A program made the position numbers and the translations under genes. Below are positions 31,378 to 40,581 of a DNA stretch of 64,000 nt, in pieces (the stretch's first letter is position 1; every line of letters starts with the position of its first letter). The notes beneath the pieces are model-generated. The model saw only the letters and a list, made by a program, of their open reading frames with translations, searched no databases and was not told the origin of the DNA. Where the stretch lies: assembly GCA_045600945.1 (NCBI GenBank), contig JAZRYX010000044.1, forward strand, positions 1-64,000, in the 5' to 3' direction. The DNA is from Darwinimomas sp045600945. GTDB taxonomy: Bacteria > Bacillota > Clostridia > Lachnospirales > Lachnospiraceae.

Positions 31378-33111
31378 TCAAATATCAAAAGTTTCAAAAC
31401 CGTCATCATCAAGAAGATCTTTCGTAGTCCTCATATCCTTCGGTTGAGTCGTCTTCTGTACATCCTTAGCTAAATTTTTCTGAAGTTCTTCTTCTGCTGA
31501 AATATTAGAAGAAACCTTTCTCTCATGTCTGTAGTTTCCCGGCTCTTCCTCTTCTTCAACACCTCTCATATATCTCTCTTCAGCCTCATCGTAAGGACGT
31601 TCCTCCATCTCCTGACGGCGTTTGCGCATCTCACGCTCTCTGGCTCTCTGATTTCTTGCCTGAGCTTTCAGCTCTTCATCATCGACATCATACTTTCTTG
31701 AGTTCTTCTTTTTCGGTCTGTCATCATCGGAACCGTTACCGCGTGATGTAATAAGAACAATTATAAGTGCTATCAAAAGTATGCCTGCTATGATTCCCAG
31801 TGCAAGAACTATATATCCGCGAAGATTATAATCTTTTATGAGTTCATTGTACTTATTGGCTGCATCTATATAATCCTGAGTGTCTACCTGATCTGCCACT
31901 GAAGGATTGGAGAAGAATCTCTGAATCGTCTTTTCCTTCATGTCATAACGATAGAAGTTCTTATCTCCGTCTGCATTCATACCGTAAACCATACAGTACT
32001 CCTGCTCAAGGTCTCCTGACCAGATCCATCCGTGAACTTTCTTTCCGTTAAGTTCAAGTGTAGTCTCTGCAAATCCCTCCGGAACAACTACATCGCTTCC
32101 CATAGGAACGACCGTGATAGCTTTCTCCGTTGTTGTAATCTGCGCAAACGGCGACCACTGGTCTGATGCCTGATCATATACAAAGAAGTCTCCGGAACCG
32201 TTGTTGCCGATCAGATATAGTATCATGAGTCCACTCTTCTCGTTTACTCCTGCAGTAACTTCCTGACCCTTGTAACCTATTGTCTGTGATATAAATCCCT
32301 GAGGAAGCATGGTCTCGTCAAATGTTGTAGCAACCTCATATGCCTCACCGTTAACGTTAGCTGTAAGTATGCCTGTTGACTGACCATAATCTACGGCACC
32401 TTCTATCTTATCAACCTTGATTGTATATTCTTTTGTTGTGGTTCCGTCCTGAGCTGTTACATTACATGTAACGATGTTCTCGCCAAGCTGAAGGTCTGCA
32501 TTACCTGAAATGATAACTTTGGCGTTGGAATCTGCCGTAGCTGCACTTACCGTAAGCTTTGTACAGTCGCCTCCGACCTGAGTCGTATACTCAGTAATTT
32601 CAGGAGCAAAGTCCGGTGTAAGTATACCGGGGCTTATTTTAAGTGAACTTAAGTTCGCATTGATGGAACTGTTTGCATCTCCCTCAATTGTAATCGAAGA
32701 TGAACCCTTGTGATCCAACGAGGCCATATTCTGGCTGTCATCATAGATCTCCCATGAGTCATCCATGGTGATAGTAGTAGTTCCGGCTGCAAGAGCTTTG
32801 AACTTAAGGGTATATGCCCAGACATCCTTTCCTAAGGAAGTATCTCCGGTAACCTTAATTGTTCCTGCACCGCCCTCGGCGTAATCACCTCCTGCAAACT
32901 CAAGATATGCCGGATCATAATTCAGCATGATCTTTGCACTGCCGATGTTACCGCCTGATGCACGGATCTTCATTGAAACACTGATTTCCTCACCTACTTT
33001 TGCCTTAGGATCGGAAAATGATACATTTGCAGTGAATGCCGCATAGGCCGTAAAAGCCACAAAAAGCATCAAGGCTGCAGTTATCAGTAATAATCTAAAT
33101 CTCTTCATCAT
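31378..33111 (-). CDS. Membrane-anchored surface protein with cohesin-like and cadherin-like domains
   Basis: Predicted cell-surface protein, 577 aa. A signal peptide (1-27) leads to a cohesin-like beta domain (about 28-145; KVGEEISVSMKI, GSAKIMLNYDPAYLEF), then a cadherin-like beta-sandwich domain (about 152-240; LSSLKISPGILTP, TTTKEYTIKV). A region of about 170 residues without a clear family follows, then one membrane segment (about 435-457) and a charged cytoplasmic tail with a long Arg/Glu stretch. The next gene upstream encodes a hydrolase with the same sandwich domain, 15 bases away, so the two probably act together in the wall (inference). It is not a canonical cellulosome scaffold. 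Confidence 0.75.
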   Translation of the reverse strand: MMKRFRLLLITAALMLFVAFTAYAAFTANVSFSDPKAKVGEEISVSMKIRASGGNIGSAKIMLNYDPAYLEFAGGDYAEGGAGTIKVTGDTSLGKDVWAYTLKFKALAAGTTTITMDDSWEIYDDSQNMASLDHKGSSSITIEGDANSSINANLSSLKISPGILTPDFAPEITEYTTQVGGDCTKLTVSAATADSNAKVIISGNADLQLGENIVTCNVTAQDGTTTKEYTIKVDKIEGAVDYGQSTGILTANVNGEAYEVATTFDETMLPQGFISQTIGYKGQEVTAGVNEKSGLMILYLIGNNGSGDFFVYDQASDQWSPFAQITTTEKAITVVPMGSDVVVPEGFAETTLELNGKKVHGWIWSGDLEQEYCMVYGMNADGDKNFYRYDMKEKTIQRFFSNPSVADQVDTQDYIDAANKYNELIKDYNLRGYIVLALGIIAGILLIALIIVLITSRGNGSDDDRPKKKNSRKYDVDDEELKAQARNQRAREREMRKRRQEMEERPYDEAEERYMRGVEEEEEPGNYRHERKVSSNISAEEELQKNLAKDVQKTTQPKDMRTTKDLLDDDGFETFDI

Positions 33112-33126
33112 TAACTTACACTCCCG

Positions 33127-35031
33127 TTATTGTCCAGGTCCGATCAGAATAACATGCGAATCCGAAGTTGTGTTATTTCCTGTTCCCGATGAGGTGTTCG
33201 TCGAATTAACGATAACAACATTCGACTCTGCACCAGGTGAGTAGACTGTCACGCCCGGACCTCCTGCACTATTTGCTCCGCCAAGTCCTGCCGTGTATGT
33301 CGGTCCGTTGTTCTGTCTTATTACATTAAGCACATAGGTTCTCGTTGTCTTGTTCTGAGCAGTTACCACTACATTAATCTTGTTTTCACCGCTCTGAAGG
33401 TTGAATGTTCCGATACCGGAAACCTGTGCTGTTGAATCATAAGTCGATGCACTCACATTTACACTTACAACACTCTTATCTACGATCAAATCATAGCTGA
33501 GTGTATTCGGATCAAATGTCGGTGTAATAGCAAAGCCTTCAACACCGAGTCCGCTGAGCTTGTTATTCGGACTACCGTCTCCGTCCGGAAGCGGTGCCGG
33601 AGTTGCAGGCATGTTATTATATACCGGAATTTCGAAATCATGAGCAGCACTCTTGATCTCATCCGAATATGCCTTTGATAAATGATATCCCTCATCGGCA
33701 GCAGCCTGAACATTGGTCATATACTGATGCTTATATGTATTAGTCGAGGTGACATTGAATTTCTTCAGATAAAAGGTGTTTTGTGATTTCATAACATAAC
33801 CTTCTCCGTAGAACTTCGCACCTCCGACGATTGCTGCTTCTCTTGATGTCCATGGGCGATCATAACTTCCCGACTGTCCTGCCCACCAGAGTCCTCTCTG
33901 TGTTGCACTCATACCGTTCTGTGCATATGCCTCAACATTATAGAAGTTATATACTCCCGATGAGCCGTTTACCATAGAGGTATTGCCGTTCTTGCCCTGT
34001 TCCTGAATGATCATGGAAACCAGAACATACGGATTGACTCCGGAAACTCTTGCCGCTTTCATGATCATATCGACATAAGTCGCGGAAGAGGTAGAGTTAT
34101 CCGATACTACATTGACAACCGATGGTCCGTTTGACGGTGAATCCGGTGATGAACCAAGTGCTATCGCCTGTCCCGGACTTATCAGCTGAACCTCTCCTGA
34201 TGAAGCAGGTGCCGATGATGACGAACTTCCTGCCGAAGCAGCTGTTCCGTCGTCGAGGGCTCCCGTATAACTGCTCTCCATGAAGGTTCCTTTAACCATG
34301 GTCTCGACGCCCTTATAAGTCTGAACCTCTGCTATATATCTTTGATCCAGGAACTGGAATATATACGCCTCATCCAGGAAGTTTCTCGGATCCATGTAGT
34401 AACGGATTATATCCTCGCTTGCTGCCTTCCATGAATCTCCGTCAAATCCCGGCCATGTACATGTGTTCCAGTCGTATGCACCGTCTGCCGTTGACTTCCA
34501 TGATGATTTGCTGCTTTTGTTTACAAGGTTCCTTCCGACTACGGCTTCATTGGCAACCGCGGTATCCCAGTCGATACCGACTTTTACAGCCTTGAATGTC
34601 CAGTTCGGATATTTCTCATGTAATGCTTTCAAATAAGGTTTGTATGACTCAGGGAATCCCTGCTGCGAAAGCATATTCCCGAATTCGGTATCCGTAAGGC
34701 TCTCTGAAGATCCCGTTCCGACATAATCCTTGAGGATAAAGCCTTCATTTGCACCGTTATTGTATGTAACCTTACACCATACACGCCCGTCTGACCCGGT
34801 TTGCTCGTCAACCACAACAACTTGTGTTCCGACGGTGACCATACCCTTCTTAGAGTAGTTTGTCCCCGGACCTGAACGTACATTGACATTTGTACCCTTT
34901 ATTGATCCCAGTTCCGAAGTAAACGCAAAAGAGCTTACATTCAAAGATGTAAGCAATAGTATCAACGCGAGCACAAAAGCCCATATTTTGTGTATTTTAA
35001 ATTTATTAAACATCATGTAGTATTTTAGCAC
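33127..35031 (-). CDS. Secreted SH3-domain glucosaminidase with cadherin-like domain
   Basis: Predicted cell-wall hydrolase that cuts N-acetylglucosamine bonds in peptidoglycan, 634 aa. After the signal peptide (to about 40) come a bacterial SH3 domain (about 45-105; NVNVRSGPGTNYSKKG), a first helical region, a glucosaminidase domain (about 315-455; MIIQEQGKNG with the likely catalytic Glu, NFYNVEAY), a cadherin-like sandwich domain (about 490-575) and a Gly/Ser/Asn-rich tail. The start is GTG with AAAGGG 7 bases upstream; the ATGs at 35016 and 35013 lack a ribosome site. Partner of the next gene downstream. Confidence 0.82.
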   Translation of the reverse strand: MLKYYMMFNKFKIHKIWAFVLALILLLTSLNVSSFAFTSELGSIKGTNVNVRSGPGTNYSKKGMVTVGTQVVVVDEQTGSDGRVWCKVTYNNGANEGFILKDYVGTGSSESLTDTEFGNMLSQQGFPESYKPYLKALHEKYPNWTFKAVKVGIDWDTAVANEAVVGRNLVNKSSKSSWKSTADGAYDWNTCTWPGFDGDSWKAASEDIIRYYMDPRNFLDEAYIFQFLDQRYIAEVQTYKGVETMVKGTFMESSYTGALDDGTAASAGSSSSSAPASSGEVQLISPGQAIALGSSPDSPSNGPSVVNVVSDNSTSSATYVDMIMKAARVSGVNPYVLVSMIIQEQGKNGNTSMVNGSSGVYNFYNVEAYAQNGMSATQRGLWWAGQSGSYDRPWTSREAAIVGGAKFYGEGYVMKSQNTFYLKKFNVTSTNTYKHQYMTNVQAAADEGYHLSKAYSDEIKSAAHDFEIPVYNNMPATPAPLPDGDGSPNNKLSGLGVEGFAITPTFDPNTLSYDLIVDKSVVSVNVSASTYDSTAQVSGIGTFNLQSGENKINVVVTAQNKTTRTYVLNVIRQNNGPTYTAGLGGANSAGGPGVTVYSPGAESNVVIVNSTNTSSGTGNNTTSDSHVILIGPGQ

Positions 35032-35087
35032 TATCGCACCCTTTATGCAACAGATTCAAACTTATTGTAATAATACGTAATAAAAAT

Positions 35088-35120
35088 GAAAAAAAGACCC
35101 GGTGACTATTTCCGGGCCTT
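35088..35120 (-). terminator. Terminator after uraA
   Basis: On the minus strand AGGCCCGG pairs with CCGGGTCT (8 bp, one G-U) and seven T residues follow. It lies about 20 bases after the uraA stop codon. Confidence 0.9.
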
Positions 35121-35141
35121 TCTGTATATATGTAAGAGATA

Positions 35142-36488
35142 TCAGTCTTTCTCTTTTGCGAGAACTTTGTTTACGATGATACCAAGGATAAGTGCACAGG
35201 CTACTGTAGTAAGAGTTACCTTACCGAAACTTACCGTAAGACCGCCTACACCTGTGATGAAGATTACGCAAGCAGTGAAGAGGTTTCTGTTCTTATTGAG
35301 ATCAACCTGCTGGAACATCTTAAAGCCTGAGCTTGCGATGAATCCGTAAAGAGTTATGCAGACACCGCCCATAACACAGCTTGGAATAGTCTCAAGGAAG
35401 CATACCAAAGGAGTAATGAGTGAGAACAGTATGCAGAGGATTCCTGCGCCCCAGATTGAGATTACCGAAGCGTTTCTTGTGATACCTACGCATGCGATTG
35501 ACTCGCCGTATGTTGTATTGCATGCACCGCCGAAGAATGCACCTACCATAGAACCGATACCGTCTCCGAGAAGAGTTCTTGAAAGTCCCGGCTCCTCAAG
35601 GAGGTTGTGTCCGATGATTGTTGAAAGGTTCTTATGATCTGAAAGATGCTCAGCGAAAACTACGAATGCTACAGGTGCATATGCTGCAAAAATCGTAAGA
35701 AGAAATGCAGGTGTAAGTGCTGACCAGTCTGCCTTAAGGAATGCGAAATCCGGGAATGCTATAAATGATCCCATGTTCTGAAGTGCTGCAAAGTTGATGA
35801 CCTTAAGGGCATCATTTCCTGTTGCATTACCGATAAGGTAGAAAATACATGCTGTGATATATCCTGCGATAATACCGATAAAGAACGGGATAAGCTTTGC
35901 CATCTTCTTGCCATATGTTGAGCAAAGAACTACCGTGAAAAGTGTTACAAGACCGCAGATCATTGCTACATAAGGTGAACCTGTTGCACCGCCGTTTGTA
36001 AAGTCACCGATAGCATTTCCTGCAAGTGAAAGTCCGATGATCGCAACCGTCGGTCCTATTACTACAGGAGGCATAAGTTTGTCTATCCACTTAACGCCTG
36101 CAAACTTAACTATTATAGCGATTACTACATATACAAGTCCGGCTATTACTGCACCGGCAATAAGTCCTGCACATCCGGCCTGCATTGAAACAGCACCTGC
36201 AAATGCTGACATCATTGAGCCGAGGAATGCGAATGATGATCCGAGGAATACGGGGCTCTTTGATCTGGTAAAGAGCAGGTAGATAAATGTTCCGCAGCCT
36301 GCACCGAAGAGTGCTGCTGAAGCTGAAAGAGGGTTTCCTGCATATCCAAGTCCTGATTCGATGCAGAAGTTGTTAACTACTGCCGGAACAGCGATTGTTG
36401 CTGCGATAATCGCAAGCAGCTGCTGGATAGCAAACAGAATAACCTGTCCAAATGGTGGCCTGTCCTTAATGTCGTAAACTAAATTCAT
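35142..36488 (-). CDS. uraA: Uracil/xanthine permease (NCS2 family)
   Basis: Membrane symporter that takes up uracil with protons. The 448-aa protein has about twelve to fourteen hydrophobic segments and NCS2 signatures (FAEHLSDHKNLSTIIG with the substrate Glu, and the conserved block GIGSMVGAFFGGACNTTYGE). It follows pyrR by 38 bases and shares its PyrR-controlled leader, so uptake rises when pyrimidine nucleotides are low. That context favours uracil over xanthine. Confidence 0.93.
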   Translation of the reverse strand: MNLVYDIKDRPPFGQVILFAIQQLLAIIAATIAVPAVVNNFCIESGLGYAGNPLSASAALFGAGCGTFIYLLFTRSKSPVFLGSSFAFLGSMMSAFAGAVSMQAGCAGLIAGAVIAGLVYVVIAIIVKFAGVKWIDKLMPPVVIGPTVAIIGLSLAGNAIGDFTNGGATGSPYVAMICGLVTLFTVVLCSTYGKKMAKLIPFFIGIIAGYITACIFYLIGNATGNDALKVINFAALQNMGSFIAFPDFAFLKADWSALTPAFLLTIFAAYAPVAFVVFAEHLSDHKNLSTIIGHNLLEEPGLSRTLLGDGIGSMVGAFFGGACNTTYGESIACVGITRNASVISIWGAGILCILFSLITPLVCFLETIPSCVMGGVCITLYGFIASSGFKMFQQVDLNKNRNLFTACVIFITGVGGLTVSFGKVTLTTVACALILGIIVNKVLAKEKD

Positions 36489-36526
36489 TGTCTCATTCTC
36501 CTTTATTATATAAATTTTTTATTACC

Positions 36527-37069
36527 CTAATCATTTCGTGACATGAGGAATGTTCCCGTTTCCGAATCGAACTGCGGAAGTCTGACTTCTATAAATTCGC
36601 TTCTCGATGTCGGAACATTCTTTCCGACATAATCAGGTCTTATCGGAAGTTCCCTGTGTCCTCTGTCAACCAGCACCGCAAGCTGTATGGTCCTCGGTCT
36701 GCCGCATTCGAATATTGCTTCTATCGCAGCTCTCGCGGTCCTTCCTGTGTATATGACATCGTCTACAAGTATCACATCTTTATCATTTACATCATTCTTC
36801 AATGACTTTGTTTTTACTACCGGCATATCGGAAACCTTGGTAAGATCATCCCGATAAAGATTAATATCCAGGCTCTCGCACGGAACCTCTTTATCTTCTA
36901 TCTTCAGGATGTCGTCCCGAATCATCTGTGCTATCGGTTCCCCTCTTCTGATTATTCCTATGATTACCAGATTATCTACGCCCTTATTGTTCTCCGTGAT
37001 CTCGTGTGAGATCCTCATAAGTGCTCTCTTTATATCTTTTTCATCCATAAGCTGAGATTTCTGCTTCAT
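36527..37069 (-). CDS. pyrR: Pyrimidine operon attenuator / uracil phosphoribosyltransferase PyrR
   Basis: RNA-binding regulator that, with UMP or UTP bound, stabilises the anti-antiterminator of pyr leaders and causes termination; it also has UPRT activity. The 180-aa length is exact for the family when started at ATG 37069, which has AAGGGAG upstream; an ATG at 37093 is rejected. The PRPP loop VILVDDVIYTGRTARAA is near residue 95. Its own leader carries a PyrR-binding loop and terminator, so it regulates itself and uraA. Confidence 0.95.
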   Translation of the reverse strand: MKQKSQLMDEKDIKRALMRISHEITENNKGVDNLVIIGIIRRGEPIAQMIRDDILKIEDKEVPCESLDINLYRDDLTKVSDMPVVKTKSLKNDVNDKDVILVDDVIYTGRTARAAIEAIFECGRPRTIQLAVLVDRGHRELPIRPDYVGKNVPTSRSEFIEVRLPQFDSETGTFLMSRND

Positions 37070-37108
37070 ACTATTCTCCCTTGTGAAATACATTTGTATT
37101 TTTTCGGT

Positions 37109-37200
37109 AAAAAAAACCTGCCGTCACCGGCAGGCATAAAGTCATAGTTATAGCTATCCCGTTTATGTGATCTTGCCGGTCTCTCTGTACCGATTTAAAA
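37109..37200 (-). promoter_or_regulatory. PyrR-dependent attenuator leader
   Basis: The minus strand contains GGTACAGAGAGACCGGC (about 37190-37174), which carries the CAGAGAG core of the PyrR-binding loop in a small stem. About 40 bases on lies a strong terminator, CCTGCCG-GTGA-CGGCAGG plus eight T residues (37134-37109). Bases between can form the antiterminator. This is the standard pyr attenuation arrangement. Confidence 0.85.
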
Positions 37201-37218
37201 ATCATCTTGTTGTCAAAC

Positions 37219-37247
37219 ACTATATACTATATCTGGTGGTTTTGCAA
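37219..37247 (-). promoter_or_regulatory. Promoter of pyrR-uraA
   Basis: TTGCAA (37242-37247) and TATAGT (37219-37224) are 17 bp apart on the minus strand, just upstream of the attenuator. Confidence 0.65.
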
Positions 37248-37331
37248 CAGAAAACCTCCAAAAATTCACAATTCCACTTTTTTTACTAATGTTGACACCG
37301 GTCAGACGCATATTTTGTCAAAACTGACAAC

Positions 37332-38186
37332 TCAAAATTGAGCCATAACTATCGCAATGAACATCATAATACATCCGAGAATTTCCCTGAACGACAAGGT
37401 TTGACCGAGCAGGAGCCATCCCCCGAGAGCCCCAAATACGCTTTCGAGACAAAGTATCAGGGATGCAGCCGTAGGTTCGACGTCTTTCTGATAAACTACC
37501 TGAAGTGTATAGGCTACACCGCAGGAAAGTATTCCGGCGTATAGAATCGAGTATCGTCCGGAGTATATCATTTCCCATGTCGGATGCTCTGCAAATGCCA
37601 TGACTATGAGATTGAGAACACCTGCAACAAAGAACTGAAGACACGATATCACGACTCCGTCAGCCATTGGTGAGAAATGATCTATAACCAGAATGTGAAT
37701 CGAAAAACAAAATGCCCCGATAAGAAGGAATATATCTCCGCGGCTTAAAGTAAATGTGTCCGTCATGCAAAGCAGATAAAGTCCCATAAGTGACAGAACC
37801 ACTCCGATCCAGACTTTTAAATTCGCTTTTTTTTCGACAAAGATTCCGAGCACCGGAACAATAACCACATAAAGTGCCGTAATAAAACTTGCTTTTCCTA
37901 CCGTGGATTCCATGATGCCCCACTGCTGAAACATAGAAGCTGTGAAAAGGCAAAGTCCGCAGCACAATCCGCCTATAAGCGCGTCTTTTGTAAGTACTTT
38001 TTTAATATCACCTTTGTTGATAATAAGAATGACAGGTATGAGAACCAATCCTCCTATCACGTTTCTTATGCCATTGAATGCAAATGGTCCCACCTGGTCG
38101 ATTCCGACACTTTGAGCCACAAATGCAAATCCCCATATAATTGCCGTAATCAGCAGCATAAAGCTGCCTCTAAGATTTTTGTTCAT
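37332..38186 (-). CDS. EamA/DMT-family transporter
   Basis: Ten-segment membrane protein (284 aa) of the drug/metabolite transporter superfamily with two EamA repeats, each of about five segments. Typical patterns are AIIWGFAFVAQSVG at the N-terminus and SLILCLESVFGALGGWLLLGQ near the C-terminus, both shorter than any proof of substrate. Likely exports a metabolite. A weak hairpin TTGTCA/TGACAA lies just after the stop. Confidence 0.85.
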   Translation of the reverse strand: MNKNLRGSFMLLITAIIWGFAFVAQSVGIDQVGPFAFNGIRNVIGGLVLIPVILIINKGDIKKVLTKDALIGGLCCGLCLFTASMFQQWGIMESTVGKASFITALYVVIVPVLGIFVEKKANLKVWIGVVLSLMGLYLLCMTDTFTLSRGDIFLLIGAFCFSIHILVIDHFSPMADGVVISCLQFFVAGVLNLIVMAFAEHPTWEMIYSGRYSILYAGILSCGVAYTLQVVYQKDVEPTAASLILCLESVFGALGGWLLLGQTLSFREILGCIMMFIAIVMAQF

Positions 38187-38212
38187 ACCTGTCAGTCTTT
38201 ACTGTGACTAAA

Positions 38213-39793
38213 TCAGTCACCGATTACATTTACTATCTTAACCGGAGAACGGTATTTCCATGAGGAAATCTTGATTCCGCTTTTCCTGTTTGCGGCGTGT
38301 ACTATCTGTCCGTTTCCGATGTATATTGCAACGTGGTTGATAGTACCACCCTTATTTGCATAAAATACCAGATCACCCGGTCTCATACTTCCGGAATCGA
38401 CTTTCTTACCGCTTTTAGCCTGAGCACCCGAATAATGCGGCAGATTGATTCCGAAATTCTGCATAACCTTGAGAACAAATCCGGAGCAGTCACATCCGTT
38501 TGTAAGAGAAAGTCCTCCCCATACATAAGGATTACCTATGAACTTGATTGCATAGTTGCAAATCTGACCTCTCTTGGAGGAAGCTTTCATTCTTGCAATC
38601 TCCGAAGGTGAGAACTTGATTGCTTCATTTAGGGCATATCTTACTTCTACGAAATCCGATGATACATAAGCTGTGGTTGCCTCGCCGCTTTCATCGTCAT
38701 CATCACCCAGATCGATCTTAACCCATCCGTTCTCTTCACCGAGTACAGGATAGCGCTCGCTGTTCGTAATCTGCGTCCATGCCTTGTACTCTTCCCCGGG
38801 ACCTTCACGTACATTGAGTGCGTCAGCCTCAACAATAGCCATAAGTTCTGCCTTGTCAATTGCTATACCTACTGCCGCAGAACCTGTAAGGATATATTTG
38901 GTGCTTACATAACCGGTCACCGGTCCCGAAAGTATCTTATACCATCCGTCCTTTTCCTCCAGAATATCTGCTGCTGAATATCGCGGAAGTTTACCTATGA
39001 TATCCTGATTATCACCAGGTCCCTTTCGGATATTCAGATAATTGTTAACATTTGACACGCCGAGATTGTCGTACATATTGAGCACTGCAGTCTTCTCGTC
39101 TATCTTTCGTGCTTCATTGAGACATTCCTTTAACTCAACATATTCCTTTGAGACATAACCGCTCTTTAGTTTAACCCAATCATCAAGTTCTTCCTCGACT
39201 TCGTAGAGTCCGCCTTCTTCGGCCATCCCGATTACATCCGATTCCTTGTTCGGTTCCGTACGTATATTCAATCGATCCGTAAGGATAAGAGCTCGCAGTT
39301 TGAATTCCTCTCTTGCCAGTTGCTTTGCTTCCTCTCCCGTAATGATATACTGAGCCTTTACAAATCCTTCAATCCCGCCGCTTTTTATTCTGAGCCATTC
39401 TCCCTGATTATCAGTGATGGAGCATGCGCTCTTATCATAAAGCTTACCTACGATATCCGAATGCTGGTCAGCTTTTTCTCTGATATTCAGATATACACCG
39501 TTCTCAAGGTGACAGATACCAATATCTCCGTATGAAGCTATTGTATCCTCTACAAGCTTCTCCCTGGCTTCTTTCTCCGCCTGTTCCTCTGCCTGTGCTA
39601 TTTCCTCCGCCGAAAGCGTGACTTCTTCAAATTCGGTCTCTTCCTGTGCGGCTGAACTTGCCTTTTCATCCTCAGCTTTTCTGCTGCAGCTGTTAATTCC
39701 TATAACTATGCCGATTACGATGAGAACAAGTAATATAGCCGCGCCGATGATGTAATACTTATTATAGTAGCGGCGTCTTCTTTTTTCTTCCAT
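38213..39793 (-). CDS. Membrane-anchored SH3 / NlpC-P60 peptidoglycan endopeptidase
   Basis: Predicted cell-wall hydrolase cutting the stem peptide, 526 aa. A basic N-terminus (RRRRYYNKY) and one membrane segment (about 14-33) anchor it; an acidic Glu/Ala linker follows. Then come four bacterial SH3 domains (each with a pattern like LNIREKADQHSDIVG, LNIRTEPNKESDVIG, LNIRKGPGDNQDIIG, LNVREGPGEEYKAW) and a C-terminal NlpC/P60 domain with the catalytic Cys436 (CDCSG), His487 (INHVAIYIG) and His499 (IVHAAN). AGAGG precedes the ATG. It stands alone, divergent from the COG2426 gene. Confidence 0.9.
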   Translation of the reverse strand: MEEKRRRRYYNKYYIIGAAILLVLIVIGIVIGINSCSRKAEDEKASSAAQEETEFEEVTLSAEEIAQAEEQAEKEAREKLVEDTIASYGDIGICHLENGVYLNIREKADQHSDIVGKLYDKSACSITDNQGEWLRIKSGGIEGFVKAQYIITGEEAKQLAREEFKLRALILTDRLNIRTEPNKESDVIGMAEEGGLYEVEEELDDWVKLKSGYVSKEYVELKECLNEARKIDEKTAVLNMYDNLGVSNVNNYLNIRKGPGDNQDIIGKLPRYSAADILEEKDGWYKILSGPVTGYVSTKYILTGSAAVGIAIDKAELMAIVEADALNVREGPGEEYKAWTQITNSERYPVLGEENGWVKIDLGDDDDESGEATTAYVSSDFVEVRYALNEAIKFSPSEIARMKASSKRGQICNYAIKFIGNPYVWGGLSLTNGCDCSGFVLKVMQNFGINLPHYSGAQAKSGKKVDSGSMRPGDLVFYANKGGTINHVAIYIGNGQIVHAANRKSGIKISSWKYRSPVKIVNVIGD

Positions 39794-39862
39794 TTTCGAC
39801 CTCTGTTACTTTTTATTAGTGTATTTTGACACAAAATACTACTTATATATCATACCACATAC

Positions 39863-39891
39863 TTGCATAATATTTCCAGTTTCGCTATACT
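39863..39891 (+). promoter_or_regulatory. Promoter of the COG2426 gene
   Basis: TTGCAT (39863-39868) and TATACT (39886-39891) are 17 bp apart. Only 7 bases separate the -10 from the ATG at 39899, so the transcript should begin at or one base before the start codon. Confidence 0.65.
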
Positions 39892-39898
39892 TTCTAAC

Positions 39899-40420
39899 AT
39901 GGCTGAGAATTTGGTAAAAAAGATCGTAGCAGCATCGGGTAGTCTGTTGTCCATGCGATATGGCAAACAACTTGTGGTATTTTTTATTTCCCTGATGCCT
40001 ATTCTGGAATTAAGAGGTGGACTTCTGGCCGCTTCTCTTCTTAAAATGGATCCCGTCGAGAGTTACATTATTGCCATAATAGGAAATATACTGCCGATCC
40101 CTTTTATTCTTTTATTCATAAATAAGATTCTTGAATGGATGAGAAATTCAAAAATCGGATTCATAAACACTTTTGCCAACTGGTTATATAAAAAAGTCGA
40201 TAAGCATAAAGAGCCTATCGAGAAATACGGTTTCTGGGGACTTGTACTGTTCGTAGGGATACCGCTTCCCGGAACGGGAGCATGGACCGGATGTCTCATC
40301 GCATCGGTACTTAACATGAACAGAAAAAAAGCTTTTCTTGCAGCGGTTATCGGAGTATTCATGGCTTCGATAATCATGATGATCATAAGCTTTGGAATAG
40401 TGGGGAAGCTCATATCATAA
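39899..40420 (+). CDS. COG2426 'small multidrug export' family membrane protein
   Basis: Membrane protein of 173 aa (PF06695 type) with about four to five hydrophobic segments and the family motifs ELRGGLLAA near residue 38 and FVGIPLPGTGAWTG near residue 115. Despite the family name, function is not proven. I choose the ATG at 39899; an upstream TTG at 39863 lies on the promoter -35 itself. No ribosome site is present, in line with a leaderless message. It converges on yebC across a large inverted repeat. Confidence 0.82.
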   Translation: MAENLVKKIVAASGSLLSMRYGKQLVVFFISLMPILELRGGLLAASLLKMDPVESYIIAIIGNILPIPFILLFINKILEWMRNSKIGFINTFANWLYKKVDKHKEPIEKYGFWGLVLFVGIPLPGTGAWTGCLIASVLNMNRKKAFLAAVIGVFMASIIMMIISFGIVGKLIS

Positions 40421-40422
40421 CA

Positions 40423-40581
40423 CACAACCGGGACGAATAAAGCACAAGATCCCGCTCGCATAGATGCTCGCGGACTCGTTTGCCACCGAGTAGATACAAA
40501 AAGAAAACACCGACTGAATGCAAGCATTCCTCGGTGTTTTCTTTTTGTATCTGTTCTTGTGCCTTATTCGTCCCAGTTGTG
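40423..40581. repeat. Large nested inverted repeat between the COG2426 gene and yebC
   Basis: Outer arms 40423-40449 and 40555-40581 match at 25 of 27 bases; the right arm includes the last five sense codons and stop of yebC, so the left arm is an inverted copy of the yebC end. Inner arms 40493-40513 and 40531-40551 are a perfect 21-bp repeat, capped by GAATGC-AA-GCATTC. Between left outer and inner arms are 43 unpaired bases with their own small hairpin ACTCG/CGAGT. Confidence 0.9.
40493..40551. terminator. Bidirectional terminator for the COG2426 gene and yebC
   Basis: A perfect 21-bp stem that is GC-rich near the apex and A/T-rich at its base. Read either way the descending arm has TGTTTTCTTTTTG, so it can end both converging transcripts. 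Confidence 0.75.
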
